Part shown: positions 26,164 through 34,436 of the stretch, one piece after another
How the letters are laid out: each line of letters begins with the position of its first letter
Position numbering within the stretch: position 1 is the first letter of the stretch
Made by a program: the position numbers and the translations under genes
Assembly (NCBI GenBank): GCA_900540275.1
Contig: UQFO01000005.1
Location: 82,521 to 146,520 of the forward strand
DNA from: an uncultured Oscillospiraceae bacterium
GTDB taxonomy: Bacteria; Bacillota; Clostridia; Oscillospirales; Acutalibacteraceae
Reading direction: 5' to 3'
Length of the DNA stretch: 64,000 nt
The notes under the pieces: generated by a model
What the model saw: the letters and a program-made list of their open reading frames with translations, nothing else
Told to the model about the DNA's origin: nothing
The model's database searches: none

Positions 26164-26421
26164 TCATATTTTATGCTCTCTGTAAAATTCTTTTAGATTA
26201 GCTTTCACGCCGTCGGGCAAATCGTGCCAGCGAACCCCGCGCACAGCCCCCTCAAGCCCGCACAGCCTGTTATAGCAGGCGGATGGGTCGAACGCCTGAA
26301 TCAAAAGCCACGCCTTTTTGCTCCCCGTTTCTATGAGCTGTTCCGGCGTTTTGATTCCCGCCCGGTTCAGCTGCCCTTCCATGGTTTTGCCGATGTTCGG
26401 CATATCTGTAAGCTTTTCCAT
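26164..26421 (-). CDS. TfoX/Sxy C-terminal domain protein
   Basis: An 85-residue protein matching only the C-terminal domain of TfoX/Sxy (L-x-N-I-G-K-x-x-E-x-x-L-x-x-A-G-I near the start, then P-x-x-L-x-x-x-G and L-x-G-A-x-x-G-x-x-W). In Proteobacteria full-length TfoX activates competence genes; the free-standing domain in Firmicutes has no proven role. The helix-hairpin-helix-like N-terminus may bind DNA or protein. It follows the MATE gene by 14 bases and is probably the last gene of that operon. Confidence 0.85.
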   Translation of the reverse strand: MEKLTDMPNIGKTMEGQLNRAGIKTPEQLIETGSKKAWLLIQAFDPSACYNRLCGLEGAVRGVRWHDLPDGVKANLKEFYREHKI

Positions 26422-26435
26422 GAAATACCTCTTTT

Positions 26436-27845
26436 CTATGGTTCCGCCTGTACGGGCGCCTGCTGCTCCCCTACAGGTATCACCTCCTCCTGCTTTTTCT
26501 TTAAAATCCGCTTAAACCGGTACGCAAACAAAATCACCGTTGCTGTCGCCGCAAGGATGTCCGCCACAGGCTCCGCGAAAAAGACGGCGAACACCTTGTC
26601 GTCCAGCAACAGCGGAAGCGTAAAGATAAGCGGGATAAGCAATATCACCTTGCGCAGTATAGCAAGGAACACCGAAACGCCCGCCTGGCCGAGCGCGATA
26701 AATGTCTGCTGGCAGGCGTTCTGCGCACCGAGTACAACGGCCGCGCCCATGTAGATGCGAAGCGCCCAGACGGAAATTGCGCTTAATTGCTCGCTGTTGC
26801 TGAAAATTGCAACAAACGCCTGTGGAAAAAGCATAATGCTGCCCCACAGGAGCGCCGCGAATGCCATGCACCAGATAAACAGCAGGCGGAACGTCTTTTT
26901 AACCCGCTCCACGTTGCCCGCGCCGTAATTATAGCTGATAATCGGCTGGGAGCCCTGCGTCAGCCCCATCAGCAGCAAAAACGTAAACTGCATGACGCTC
27001 GATAATATCGTCATCGCGCCGACAGCCAAATCTCCGCCGTAGCGCATCAGCTGGACATTAAAGCAGACCGTGATGATGCTCTCCGTCGCCTGCATGATAA
27101 ACGGCGAAACCCCGAGCGCCACCACCGGCAGGATGACCGACGGGCTCAAACGGAAATATTTCATCCGGATTTTCAGCTGCGTGCGCTTTCCGGTCAGGAA
27201 TTTAAGTACCCACACCGCCGACACCGCCTGTGATAAAATCGTCGCGAGCGCCGCGCCCTTAACTCCCATGCCGAAGACAAAAATAAAAACGGGGTCGAGC
27301 GCAATATTTAAAACCGCTCCGATAACGGTTGTGAGCATACTGGTCTTTGCAAAGCCCTGGGCTGAAATAAATGGGTTGAGCCCCAAAACAAGCTGTACAA
27401 AAATTGTACCGGCCGCGTAAATCGCCAGGTAATCCATCGCGTAGCCGATTGTGTTGCCGCTCGCGCCGAACAGAAGGAGGAAATCGCGCCCAAACGCCAG
27501 GATAACAGCCGTAATGACAACCGACATAATGACCAGCAGGCAGGCGCAGTTGCCGAGAATGCGCCTTGCGCCGTCAAAATCCTTTGCGCCCATTTTCATC
27601 GAAGCGCGCGGAGCGCCCCCCATCCCGACGAGCATACTGAAGGCGGAAATTATCATAATGACCGGAAACGTAACCCCAACGCCCGTAAGCGCCAGGTCGC
27701 CGATTCCTTCAATATGGCCGATATACATCCGGTCCACCAGGTTATACAGCACATTAATCAGCTGTGCCGCTATTGCGGGCAGCGCCATATTAAACAGCAG
27801 CCTGCCGACGCTCCCGCGCCCCAGGTCGTTCTGTGATTTTGCCAT
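26436..27845 (-). CDS. MATE-family efflux transporter
   Basis: A second MATE exporter, 469 residues, about twelve helices. It has the family features near the N-terminus (LPAIAAQLINVLYNLVDRMYIGHI) and QPIISYNYGAGNVERV (about 290-305). It is not a close copy of the one at 9557-10888 and no regulator gene is attached. ATAGGAGAAGATAACA precedes the ATG. The neighbours are a ComEA-like protein upstream and a TfoX-domain protein downstream, all on one strand. Confidence 0.92.
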   Translation of the reverse strand: MAKSQNDLGRGSVGRLLFNMALPAIAAQLINVLYNLVDRMYIGHIEGIGDLALTGVGVTFPVIMIISAFSMLVGMGGAPRASMKMGAKDFDGARRILGNCACLLVIMSVVITAVILAFGRDFLLLFGASGNTIGYAMDYLAIYAAGTIFVQLVLGLNPFISAQGFAKTSMLTTVIGAVLNIALDPVFIFVFGMGVKGAALATILSQAVSAVWVLKFLTGKRTQLKIRMKYFRLSPSVILPVVALGVSPFIMQATESIITVCFNVQLMRYGGDLAVGAMTILSSVMQFTFLLLMGLTQGSQPIISYNYGAGNVERVKKTFRLLFIWCMAFAALLWGSIMLFPQAFVAIFSNSEQLSAISVWALRIYMGAAVVLGAQNACQQTFIALGQAGVSVFLAILRKVILLIPLIFTLPLLLDDKVFAVFFAEPVADILAATATVILFAYRFKRILKKKQEEVIPVGEQQAPVQAEP

Positions 27846-27870
27846 TGTTATCTTCTCCTATGCAACCCGT

Positions 27871-28269
27871 TTAAACGGTAATATCGTTTTTTATGTTTTC
27901 AAAGGTCGCTTCCCCGATTCCCTTGACATTCCTGATTTCCTCAATACTGCCGAAAGGCCCGTATTCTTCCCTGTAAGAGACGATTCTCGCGGCGATGACC
28001 TCTCCAACGCCGTCGAGCCTTTCCTGCAGCTCCTGGGCTCCGGCGGTATTTATGTTTACCTTTAAAAGCGCTTGCGCCCGGGTAGGCTCCTGTTCGGCAC
28101 CGGACGGCGCGGCGTGCGGCGGTACGGATGGCCCCGTCCCTTTTTCAGTATAAATTACGCGGGGCAGGTTCGTCTGCGGTACATAAAACGCGTTGTAGCC
28201 CGAAATAAAAGCGCATGCAATAAGCGCGGCGGCAACGAGTACCATCGTGTGCGGCAGCTTCTTTCCCAT
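27871..28269 (-). CDS. ComEA-like helix-hairpin-helix protein
   Basis: A 132-residue protein with an N-terminal membrane anchor (about 9-27), a variable linker and two HhH motifs (about 70-132). The core VNINTAGAQEL and GVGEVIAARIVSYREEYGPF is diagnostic of the ComEA family, followed by VKGIGEATFENIKNDI. ComEA binds incoming DNA at the membrane during transformation. The SLBB domain of longer ComEA proteins is absent. No comEC lies in the window. GGTGGGGGAAAG precedes the ATG. Confidence 0.85.
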   Translation of the reverse strand: MGKKLPHTMVLVAAALIACAFISGYNAFYVPQTNLPRVIYTEKGTGPSVPPHAAPSGAEQEPTRAQALLKVNINTAGAQELQERLDGVGEVIAARIVSYREEYGPFGSIEEIRNVKGIGEATFENIKNDITV

Positions 28270-28391
28270 CTTTCCCCCACCGTTTCCTAATTGAATCTAT
28301 CTTATATTATAGCGTTTCGCGCAAATTTGTAAACCGGTAAGCTTCTCAGGAATTCCAGTGAAGGAACGCACATATATATAGGAAAGACAAT

Positions 28392-29420
28392 TTGTTGTTT
28401 GGGCGGGTGATTTGGGTGAAGAAGGTAATTTGCGCGGCCCTCGCCGTGGTACTGCTGGGCACGGGGCTCGCAGTAATGGTGGGCGCCAGCGGAAAAAATG
28501 AAGATTATATTAAATATGTGGAGTACAACGTCTGTTACGACGCGATGGAAACGGCGATGAACGCCGATATCGAGTCGCAGGGGCAGGAAATCAAAATAGA
28601 CTGGATTGACGTGCTTTCTTACCTCGGCGCGAAATACGGCGGCAATTTTAAGAGCTATAAGAAAAAGGACTGTACGGAGTTTATTGAAAAGCTGAAAAGC
28701 GGGGAAAAAGTCGAAGACCTCACAAAGGATATGAAGTATTTCCCCTATTACCGCGAGGCCTACGGCGCGGTGCTCAGCGGTTTTCTGGGAAACTACAGGG
28801 AACAAAAAACAGACGGGGCGGGCAACACCACGACAGAAGAAAAATACGGCCTGTGCGTTTTTTCCCCCATTGCCAAAACGTTTCCCTTTTCCCATTTTGA
28901 CGATTTCGGCACAAGCCGGGACTACGGCTATAAGCGCCAGCATTTGGGCCACGATTTAATGGCCGCGACGGGTACGCCCGTTATCGCGGTGGAATCGGGC
29001 GTTGTGGAAATTATGGGCTGGAACCAGTACGGCGGCTGGCGCGTGGGTATCCGCAGCTTTGACGGCAAACGCTACTATTACTATGCGCACCTGCGCCAGA
29101 ACCGCCCCTATCATGCCGATTTAAGCGAAGGCAAGACGGTAAACGCGGGCGACGTGATTGGGTATGTCGGCAGAACGGGCTACAGCGCGAAAGAAAATGT
29201 AAACGGTATTGAAACAAGCCACCTGCATTTTGGCCTGCAGCTGATTTTTGACGAAAGCCAAAAGGAATGCGTCAATGAAATCTGGATTGACCTCTACGCG
29301 ATTACCAGGCTTTTACAAAAGCACCAGAGCGAGGTTTACCGTGTAGCGGAGACAAAAGAGTTCTACCCGCAGAATAAATTCGAGCTTGTCCACGCGGAAG
29401 AGGCACATGTAAAAAAGTAA
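28392..29420 (+). CDS. M23-family metallopeptidase
   Basis: Exported peptidoglycan endopeptidase-like protein, up to 342 residues. A hydrophobic N-terminus (about 10-33) serves as signal or anchor. The zinc-binding motifs of M23 are H184-x3-D188 (HLGHD) and H277-L-H279. The TTG at 28392 has AGGAAA six bases upstream; GTG codons at 28407 and 28416 are also possible and would leave the signal peptide complete. Unlike division-associated M23 proteins it has no coiled coil. Possible role in sporulation or wall remodelling is not shown by the sequence. Confidence 0.85.
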   Translation: MLFGRVIWVKKVICAALAVVLLGTGLAVMVGASGKNEDYIKYVEYNVCYDAMETAMNADIESQGQEIKIDWIDVLSYLGAKYGGNFKSYKKKDCTEFIEKLKSGEKVEDLTKDMKYFPYYREAYGAVLSGFLGNYREQKTDGAGNTTTEEKYGLCVFSPIAKTFPFSHFDDFGTSRDYGYKRQHLGHDLMAATGTPVIAVESGVVEIMGWNQYGGWRVGIRSFDGKRYYYYAHLRQNRPYHADLSEGKTVNAGDVIGYVGRTGYSAKENVNGIETSHLHFGLQLIFDESQKECVNEIWIDLYAITRLLQKHQSEVYRVAETKEFYPQNKFELVHAEEAHVKK

Positions 29421-29466
29421 GAGACAACCGTAACAGTATTGTAAAGGTTGATTCGGGTAATTGCTG

Positions 29467-29495
29467 TTGACATCACAAACAACACCGTTTAAAAT
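29467..29495 (+). promoter_or_regulatory. Promoter of the DUF4358/MBOAT cluster
   Basis: TTGACA (29467-29472) is perfect and TAAAAT (29490-29495) lies 17 bases on, 43 bases before the first lipoprotein gene. Confidence 0.7.
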
Positions 29496-29538
29496 GGAAT
29501 CGTTGCTTAAAAAGTGAATTTTTTGGAGGTATGGGAAA

Positions 29539-30000
29539 ATGAAAAAGATAATTGCAACGGTCCTGGCCGCGCTCTGCGTGCTCGCGTTCGCGGGCTGCTC
29601 GGACAATTCCGTAAAAGACGTGGACTTAAACGAGGTTATGGCAAAAATAAACACGGATTATAAAATTTCCGGTATGCAGGAAATTACAGATAAGGATGAG
29701 CTGTGTACCTCCTACCGCCTGGAAAGCGCCGACGTATCGGCTTTTGCGGCGGAAATCGAGAAAAACGGCCTAAATGAAATCGTTCTGATTAAGGCGGCGG
29801 ATGCAGAAGCCGCGGCACGCGTGGAAACGAAATTAAAAGAGCGCCTCACCTCAAAATCGAACGAAATCGCAAGCTACAGCCCTGAAAACTACGCTATCAT
29901 AAAAACGTGCGAGGTTGCTGTAAACGGCAATTATGTCAGGATGATTATCGCAAAAGACGCAGACGGCATGAAGGACGTCTATAATTCTTACTTCAACTGA
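29539..30000 (+). CDS. DUF4358 lipoprotein
   Basis: A 153-residue lipoprotein with lipobox AFAG-C at C20. The rest matches the DUF4358 pattern: an E-(I/L)-x-L-I-K-A-x-D strand, a helix ending K-x-R-L-x-x-(K/Q), a conserved Y-x-P-E-x-Y/N-Y-A turn, and a final G-(N/R)-Y-V-R-(M/L)-I-(I/F)-A strand. Function is unknown. GGAGG lies nine bases before the ATG. It is the first gene after a near-consensus promoter and upstream of an MBOAT/DHHW pair. Confidence 0.82.
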   Translation: MKKIIATVLAALCVLAFAGCSDNSVKDVDLNEVMAKINTDYKISGMQEITDKDELCTSYRLESADVSAFAAEIEKNGLNEIVLIKAADAEAAARVETKLKERLTSKSNEIASYSPENYAIIKTCEVAVNGNYVRMIIAKDADGMKDVYNSYFN

Positions 30001-30037
30001 ACCCACAGGGGGACTTCATCCCCGATAGGAGGGCCAA

Positions 30038-30205
30038 ATGGTCAGAGGGCGAAGGGCTATGGTCGCGGCTGTGCTGCTGCTTTTGTTCTGTGTGCTGTTT
30101 GTCAGCTGCAGCGGGCGCGGCAGGCAGAAGGAGGCAAGCGCCTCCCGCCAGGCGGCGCAGGCTTCCGCGTTTATAAGGTCGGCACGTCCGGCGCAGGTCT
30201 TATGA
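30038..30205 (+). CDS. Tiny lipoprotein between two DUF4358 genes
   Basis: A 55-residue reading frame with a hydrophobic signal (about 8-22) and lipobox LFVS-C. AGGAGG lies six bases before the ATG, which strongly supports translation. After the Cys only about 33 hydrophilic, Ala/Ser/Arg-rich residues remain. The -1/+2 frame stays open past the stop to 30233 (ending CPGVSPH), so a frameshifted longer version is possible. It is not similar to anything I recognise. Confidence 0.5.
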   Translation: MVRGRRAMVAAVLLLLFCVLFVSCSGRGRQKEASASRQAAQASAFIRSARPAQVL

Positions 30206-30347
30206 TTGCCTGCCCGGGCGTTTCACCGCATTAGAAGGATTAAGGACGTAAAAAACACGGCTGCTCAGGGGGCCGCAGGAATGCAAACGGCATAAGCAGG
30301 CGCGGGGGACTCCCGCGCCATGCAATCTGCAATGTTTGGGTGGTCCT

Positions 30348-30827
30348 GTGAAAAAGACGATTGCTATTCTGATGCTTCCCTTATTTGTTCTGTTCCTTTC
30401 TTCCTGCGCGCCGTCCCCTCCAAAGGAAGGGCGGCTAAGCCTTACATCCGTTATGACCCGGCTTTCCCTGTACTGCGATTGTAAGGGCGTTCCAGTTTGT
30501 GCCGCGACCCCGCTCGATTTATGGAACTTTTATGGAATCGATGCGGCTGATACGGTGCAATACCAAACAAAAAGCTTTGCCGGGGACGGCGAAAACACAG
30601 AAATACTGTTATTTGAAGCAAAGGACAAGGCTTCTCTTGCCAAAATCCGTATGGCGCTGCAAAAGCGGCTGGACATAAAGCTCAAAAAACTGCGCCAGGA
30701 ATCCCCAGCGCAGTATGCCTTTTACCGGGAGAGCCGGGTCGTTTCGAACGGCCGTTATATCCGCCTGATTTTTTCCGCGGACGCGCGGCGTCTTTCCGGC
30801 ATCTACAACGATTGCTTCGACCCATAG
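30348..30827 (+). CDS. DUF4358 lipoprotein
   Basis: A 159-residue lipoprotein, second DUF4358 protein in the cluster, lipobox FLSS-C. It has the family's Leu/Tyr-Gly-Ile-Asp segment (FYGIDAADTVQYQTKSF) and the ending NGRYIRLIFSADARRLSGIYNDCF, which matches the ending of the protein at 29539. The GTG at 30348 is the most likely start, with GGTGG just upstream; a TTG at 30336 is possible. Its role is unknown; it may help the acylation machinery encoded next (inference from position). Confidence 0.78.
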   Translation: MKKTIAILMLPLFVLFLSSCAPSPPKEGRLSLTSVMTRLSLYCDCKGVPVCAATPLDLWNFYGIDAADTVQYQTKSFAGDGENTEILLFEAKDKASLAKIRMALQKRLDIKLKKLRQESPAQYAFYRESRVVSNGRYIRLIFSADARRLSGIYNDCFDP

Positions 30828-30991
30828 AAAAAATAACAATAACCGCGGAAAGGATTCCGCCTAAAGAGGGCTTACCTGCACATCAGCATAGGTAAAGGCT
30901 GCGCGGCAGGTAGGCTGTCTTTATGCGGAAAACCGCGGGCTTCTTCTTTCTGCAAGAGGCAGAACGACGTATTAAGACAAGGAGGAGAAAC

Positions 30992-32392
30992 ATGGTATTT
31001 TCAAGCCTTCTGTTTCTATTTTTATATCTCCCGGCAGTACTGCTCGTCTATTACCTGATTCCGCGTAAATTCCGTAATATCTTTCTATTCGCGGTCAATC
31101 TGGTTTTTTACGGCTGGGGCGAGCCGGTATTCGTCGTATTGATGCTGTTTTCCACCGTGGTCGATTTTACGCACGGTTATTTTATCGACAAGTTCAAGCG
31201 TCAAGGCAACCAAAAGGCCGCCAAAATATTTTTGGTTTCGTGCGTGGTCATAAACCTGTCGCTGCTGGGCTTTTTCAAATACGCGGGCTTCTTGACGGAA
31301 ACGCTCAATTACCTGCCGTTTTTGAACATACCAATCCTGACCGTCCCGCTGCCGATTGGTATTTCGTTCTATACGTTCCAGACGATGTCCTATTCCATAG
31401 ACGTGTACCGCGGCGACGCGCCTGTAACTAAGAACATCATTAATTTCGGCACATATGTCGCCCTGTTCCCGCAGCTGATTGCCGGGCCTATCGTCCGGTA
31501 CAAGGACGTAGCCTACCAGCTTGAGCACAGGCGCGAAACGCTTTCAGATTTTACAAACGGCGTCAAGCTGTTTATGGTGGGCCTGGCAAAAAAGATTTTA
31601 ATCGCAAACCAGATGGGCCTGCTTTGGGACACGCTGCGGGAAACAAGCCCGACAAACGGTATCCTGGGCAGCTGGATCGGCATTGCGGCCTATTCGTTCC
31701 AGATATATTTCGATTTCAGCGGCTATTCCGATATGGCACGCGGGCTTGGCAACATGCTGGGCTTTGAATTCCTGAAGAACTTCGATTACCCGTATATTTC
31801 CAAAAGCATTACAGAGTTCTGGCGGCGGTGGCATATCTCATTGAGCACCTGGTTCCGCGAGTATGTGTATATCCCGCTTGGCGGCAACCGCAAGGGCAAG
31901 CCGCGCATGGTTTTGAACCTGCTGATTGTATGGTTCCTCACCGGCCTGTGGCATGGCGCGAATGTGAATTTCATTATGTGGGGGCTATATTTCGGCATTA
32001 TCCTAATTATTGAAAAGCTTGTGCTCAAAAGGTTTTTGGATAAGCTGCCATCCGTCGTCCAGCATATCTATTCCCTTTTCTTTATCATAATCGGCTGGGT
32101 TATCTTTTATTTTGAAGACCTTGGCCAGATGGGGCGGTTTTTCGGGGATTTGTTCAACCCCGCCGGCGGCCTTATCGGGGCGGACGCGCTTGCGGCCGTA
32201 TGGTCGTACCTGCCGCTGCTGATTGCCGCGGTAATTGCGAGTACGCCGCTTGCCTATAGAATTTACGATAAGATAAAATACCGCAATTGGAGCTGGATTC
32301 CCGAAACGGCGCTATGCTCGATCGCCCTGCTCATTTGCACCGCGGCGCTCGTCAGCCAAAGCTACAACCCGTTTATTTATTTCCGTTTCTAA
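30992..32392 (+). CDS. MBOAT-family O-acyltransferase (AlgI/DltB-like)
   Basis: Polytopic membrane protein of 466 residues. The MBOAT signature is clear: WRRWHISLSTWFREYVYIPLGG with H281, and TGLWHGANVNF with the catalytic H321. AlgI and DltB proteins move acyl groups from the cytoplasm to the outside, where a partner completes transfer to a surface polymer. AGGAGG lies six bases before the ATG at 30992; earlier in-frame codons have no such site. It lies 36 bases before a DHHW partner gene, the standard pair for polysaccharide O-acetylation. Confidence 0.95.
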   Translation: MVFSSLLFLFLYLPAVLLVYYLIPRKFRNIFLFAVNLVFYGWGEPVFVVLMLFSTVVDFTHGYFIDKFKRQGNQKAAKIFLVSCVVINLSLLGFFKYAGFLTETLNYLPFLNIPILTVPLPIGISFYTFQTMSYSIDVYRGDAPVTKNIINFGTYVALFPQLIAGPIVRYKDVAYQLEHRRETLSDFTNGVKLFMVGLAKKILIANQMGLLWDTLRETSPTNGILGSWIGIAAYSFQIYFDFSGYSDMARGLGNMLGFEFLKNFDYPYISKSITEFWRRWHISLSTWFREYVYIPLGGNRKGKPRMVLNLLIVWFLTGLWHGANVNFIMWGLYFGIILIIEKLVLKRFLDKLPSVVQHIYSLFFIIIGWVIFYFEDLGQMGRFFGDLFNPAGGLIGADALAAVWSYLPLLIAAVIASTPLAYRIYDKIKYRNWSWIPETALCSIALLICTAALVSQSYNPFIYFRF

Positions 32393-32428
32393 AGGAAAAC
32401 GGGCAACGTTACCTTGTGGGGTGAACCT

Positions 32429-33568
32429 ATGAATTTAAGGAATTTAAAAAAACACCTGCCGGCTGTCGTATTCTGCGCGTTTATTGGCGTAATGTGCCTG
32501 CTGTTCCTCTTTTCACCGGACAGGGCGTATTCTTCAAACGAAAAACGGTACCTGACCACCTTCCCAAAGCTTAATACCGACACGTTTTTCAGCGGGCAGT
32601 TCGGCAAGGAATACGAAACCTATATTTCCGACCAGACGGCGGGACGCGACTTCTTTGTCGGGCTGAACGCCTACTACGACCTGATATCCGGCAGGAACGG
32701 CTCAAACGGCGTATATTTGGGTAAGGACAACTACCTTATCAATAAGCCCGCCGACCGTAAAAACTACCTGGAAGCAAACCTTAGTACCTTTGCGATGTTC
32801 GCAGAGAAAATGGGCACGGATACTACGCTGCTCATCGCGCCCAGCACAGGCTATATCATGGACGATAAACTGCCGGATAACCATCTTTCCTATCTTGACG
32901 ACGCGTATTTTGAACTGATTGAAAAAAATAAAGGCGGCATGGATTTTATCAACATAAAAAGCCTGTTCCAGGAAAACGCCGCCAATACGCAGCTTTATTA
33001 CCGCACGGACCACCATTGGACGACGCGCGGCGCATATACCGCTTACCAGGCATACTGTGCGCGAAAGGGACTTGACGCAGTGCCGGAGGAACGTTTCGAC
33101 ATTAAAAAGCACCCCGGCTTCTACGGAACCACTTATTCCACCAGCGCCCTGTGGCTTACGCCGCCGGATGAAATTGAGCTCTGGTACGATAAGGATTATG
33201 AGAATCAGGACAATGTCCATGTTACCATCGAAGAGGGGGATAAAAAAAAGGAAAACGACAGCTTTTTCTTCCTGAGCCATCTCGACGAGGACGACAAGTA
33301 CCCGGTTTTCCTCGACGGCAACCACAGCCTGGTGCGTATTGAAAACAAAGCGGCGGACGGCGGCAAGCTCCTTCTGCTTAAGGATTCGTTCGGCCACAGC
33401 ATCGCGCCGTTCCTTTCGGAGCATTACAGCGAAATCATCATGGTTGATTTGCGCTATTACAAGCTTCCCGTGTCAGAGCTGATTGAAAAAGAAGGCATTA
33501 CGGAAATGCTCGTGCTCTACGGGCTCGATAACCTTTGCAACGACACGGACGTCGCTTGGCTGAAATAA
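32429..33568 (+). CDS. DHHW-family protein, MBOAT partner
   Basis: A 379-residue protein with an N-terminal anchor (about 11-28) and an extracytoplasmic SGNH-like domain. The D194-H-H-W197 motif and S320 in KDSFG form the predicted Asp-His-Ser triad, both intact, unlike the degenerate paralogue at 18554. AlgX/AlgJ-type proteins finish the acyl transfer to the polymer. The ATG at 32429 has GGGGTG before it. It ends at a strong terminator, closing the cluster. The acceptor polymer is not identified. Confidence 0.9.
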   Translation: MNLRNLKKHLPAVVFCAFIGVMCLLFLFSPDRAYSSNEKRYLTTFPKLNTDTFFSGQFGKEYETYISDQTAGRDFFVGLNAYYDLISGRNGSNGVYLGKDNYLINKPADRKNYLEANLSTFAMFAEKMGTDTTLLIAPSTGYIMDDKLPDNHLSYLDDAYFELIEKNKGGMDFINIKSLFQENAANTQLYYRTDHHWTTRGAYTAYQAYCARKGLDAVPEERFDIKKHPGFYGTTYSTSALWLTPPDEIELWYDKDYENQDNVHVTIEEGDKKKENDSFFFLSHLDEDDKYPVFLDGNHSLVRIENKAADGGKLLLLKDSFGHSIAPFLSEHYSEIIMVDLRYYKLPVSELIEKEGITEMLVLYGLDNLCNDTDVAWLK

Positions 33569-33590
33569 AAAATCTACCGAGCAAGAAAGA

Positions 33591-33617
33591 GGCCGCCCAT
33601 CAATTGGGCGGCCTTTT
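33591..33617 (+). terminator. Terminator of the MBOAT-DHHW cluster
   Basis: A 9-bp GC stem (33591-33599 with 33605-33613) followed by TTTTGCATT, 22 bases after the DHHW stop. The rest of the gap to 33756 holds another 9-bp inverted repeat (33704-33730) and no gene. Confidence 0.85.
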
Positions 33618-33751
33618 GCATTATATAAGGGCAGCTCATCATGCTCTTATGAGCATATCCTCTAACGTGCAGGCTGTACCTTTACTGGAAAACATAAAAG
33701 AGCGGTATCCGAAAATCAAGCGGATACCGGTTTTGCATACAGATTTATGTA

Positions 33752-33778
33752 TTAAAAAGGAGGGCGGCTGCCCCCCTT
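33752..33778 (-). terminator. Terminator of the PAP2 gene
   Basis: A G/C-rich stem between 33757 and 33778 is followed on the minus strand by TTTTTAAT. It lies ten bases after the PAP2 stop codon. Confidence 0.65.
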
Positions 33779-33787
33779 CGTTTATTT

Positions 33788-34318
33788 TTAGAACATTGCA
33801 CGTAAAAGCTCGACCGATAAAAATCCGCAGAACAGCCCAAGCACCGCGCCCGCTACAACGTCGGTCAGGTAATGCACACGCAGGTACACACGGGAAAATC
33901 CAATTAAAAATGCCAATATCGTCACCGGGATAGCCACAGGCCAGCAGCGCATCCACGCAACCGCCACGACGGAAAACGACGCGGTCGTGTGCCCTGACGG
34001 GAACGAATAATAGCGCGGGCGTTTCACAATCAGCTCGTCGTCCTCCAGCTTATGGCACGGCCGCATCCTGCACACAATATGCTTGATGCAGATTTCCCCC
34101 GCCAAATGCGCGATGACAAGCCCAACCAGGAAGTTTACCCCTATGCTGCGCCACGGCCGGTAAATAAGGAACGGCATACACATGGCAAACCAGACAATGC
34201 CCATATTCCCCATGCGTGTGATGAAGGTCATCACCTTGTTGCGGCGCGGCGTGTGGAGCTTTACAATCTTGTCCAGGACGATATCGTCTATATATTGTAC
34301 ACGCTTAAGCATATACAT
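33788..34318 (-). CDS. PAP2-family phosphatase
   Basis: Membrane phosphatase of 176 residues, about five helices. All three acid-phosphatase motifs are present: K-x6-R-P (KHIVCRMRP), P-S-G-H (YSFPSGHTTAS) and S-R-x5-H-x3-D (SRVYLRVHYLTD). Relatives dephosphorylate undecaprenyl pyrophosphate (BcrC-like) or phosphatidate/PGP. The GT and lipid genes that follow on the other strand make a lipid substrate plausible. The start codon has AAGGAG upstream. Confidence 0.92.
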   Translation of the reverse strand: MYMLKRVQYIDDIVLDKIVKLHTPRRNKVMTFITRMGNMGIVWFAMCMPFLIYRPWRSIGVNFLVGLVIAHLAGEICIKHIVCRMRPCHKLEDDELIVKRPRYYSFPSGHTTASFSVVAVAWMRCWPVAIPVTILAFLIGFSRVYLRVHYLTDVVAGAVLGLFCGFLSVELLRAMF

Positions 34319-34436
34319 ACTCCTTAATCATAAAGTCTAAAGAGTATTATAGCATACTTTCGAACCGATTAACAGAAAAAAATTGTTCCTTTTCCGGAAG
34401 ATGCTTATCGTTTTTCCACAAATTTCTTTCCTGCTT

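Noticed and set aside
28302..28952. A 216-codon minus-strand frame opposite the M23 gene
   Set aside because: The M23 motifs lie on the plus strand; the antisense frame lacks a ribosome site.
30300..30320. GC hairpin before the second DUF4358 gene as a terminator
   Set aside because: It has an 8-bp stem but no T-tract, so its role is undecided.
33535..33933. A plus-strand frame across the intergenic region after the DHHW gene
   Set aside because: It crosses two terminators and the PAP2 gene on the other strand, with no ribosome site.
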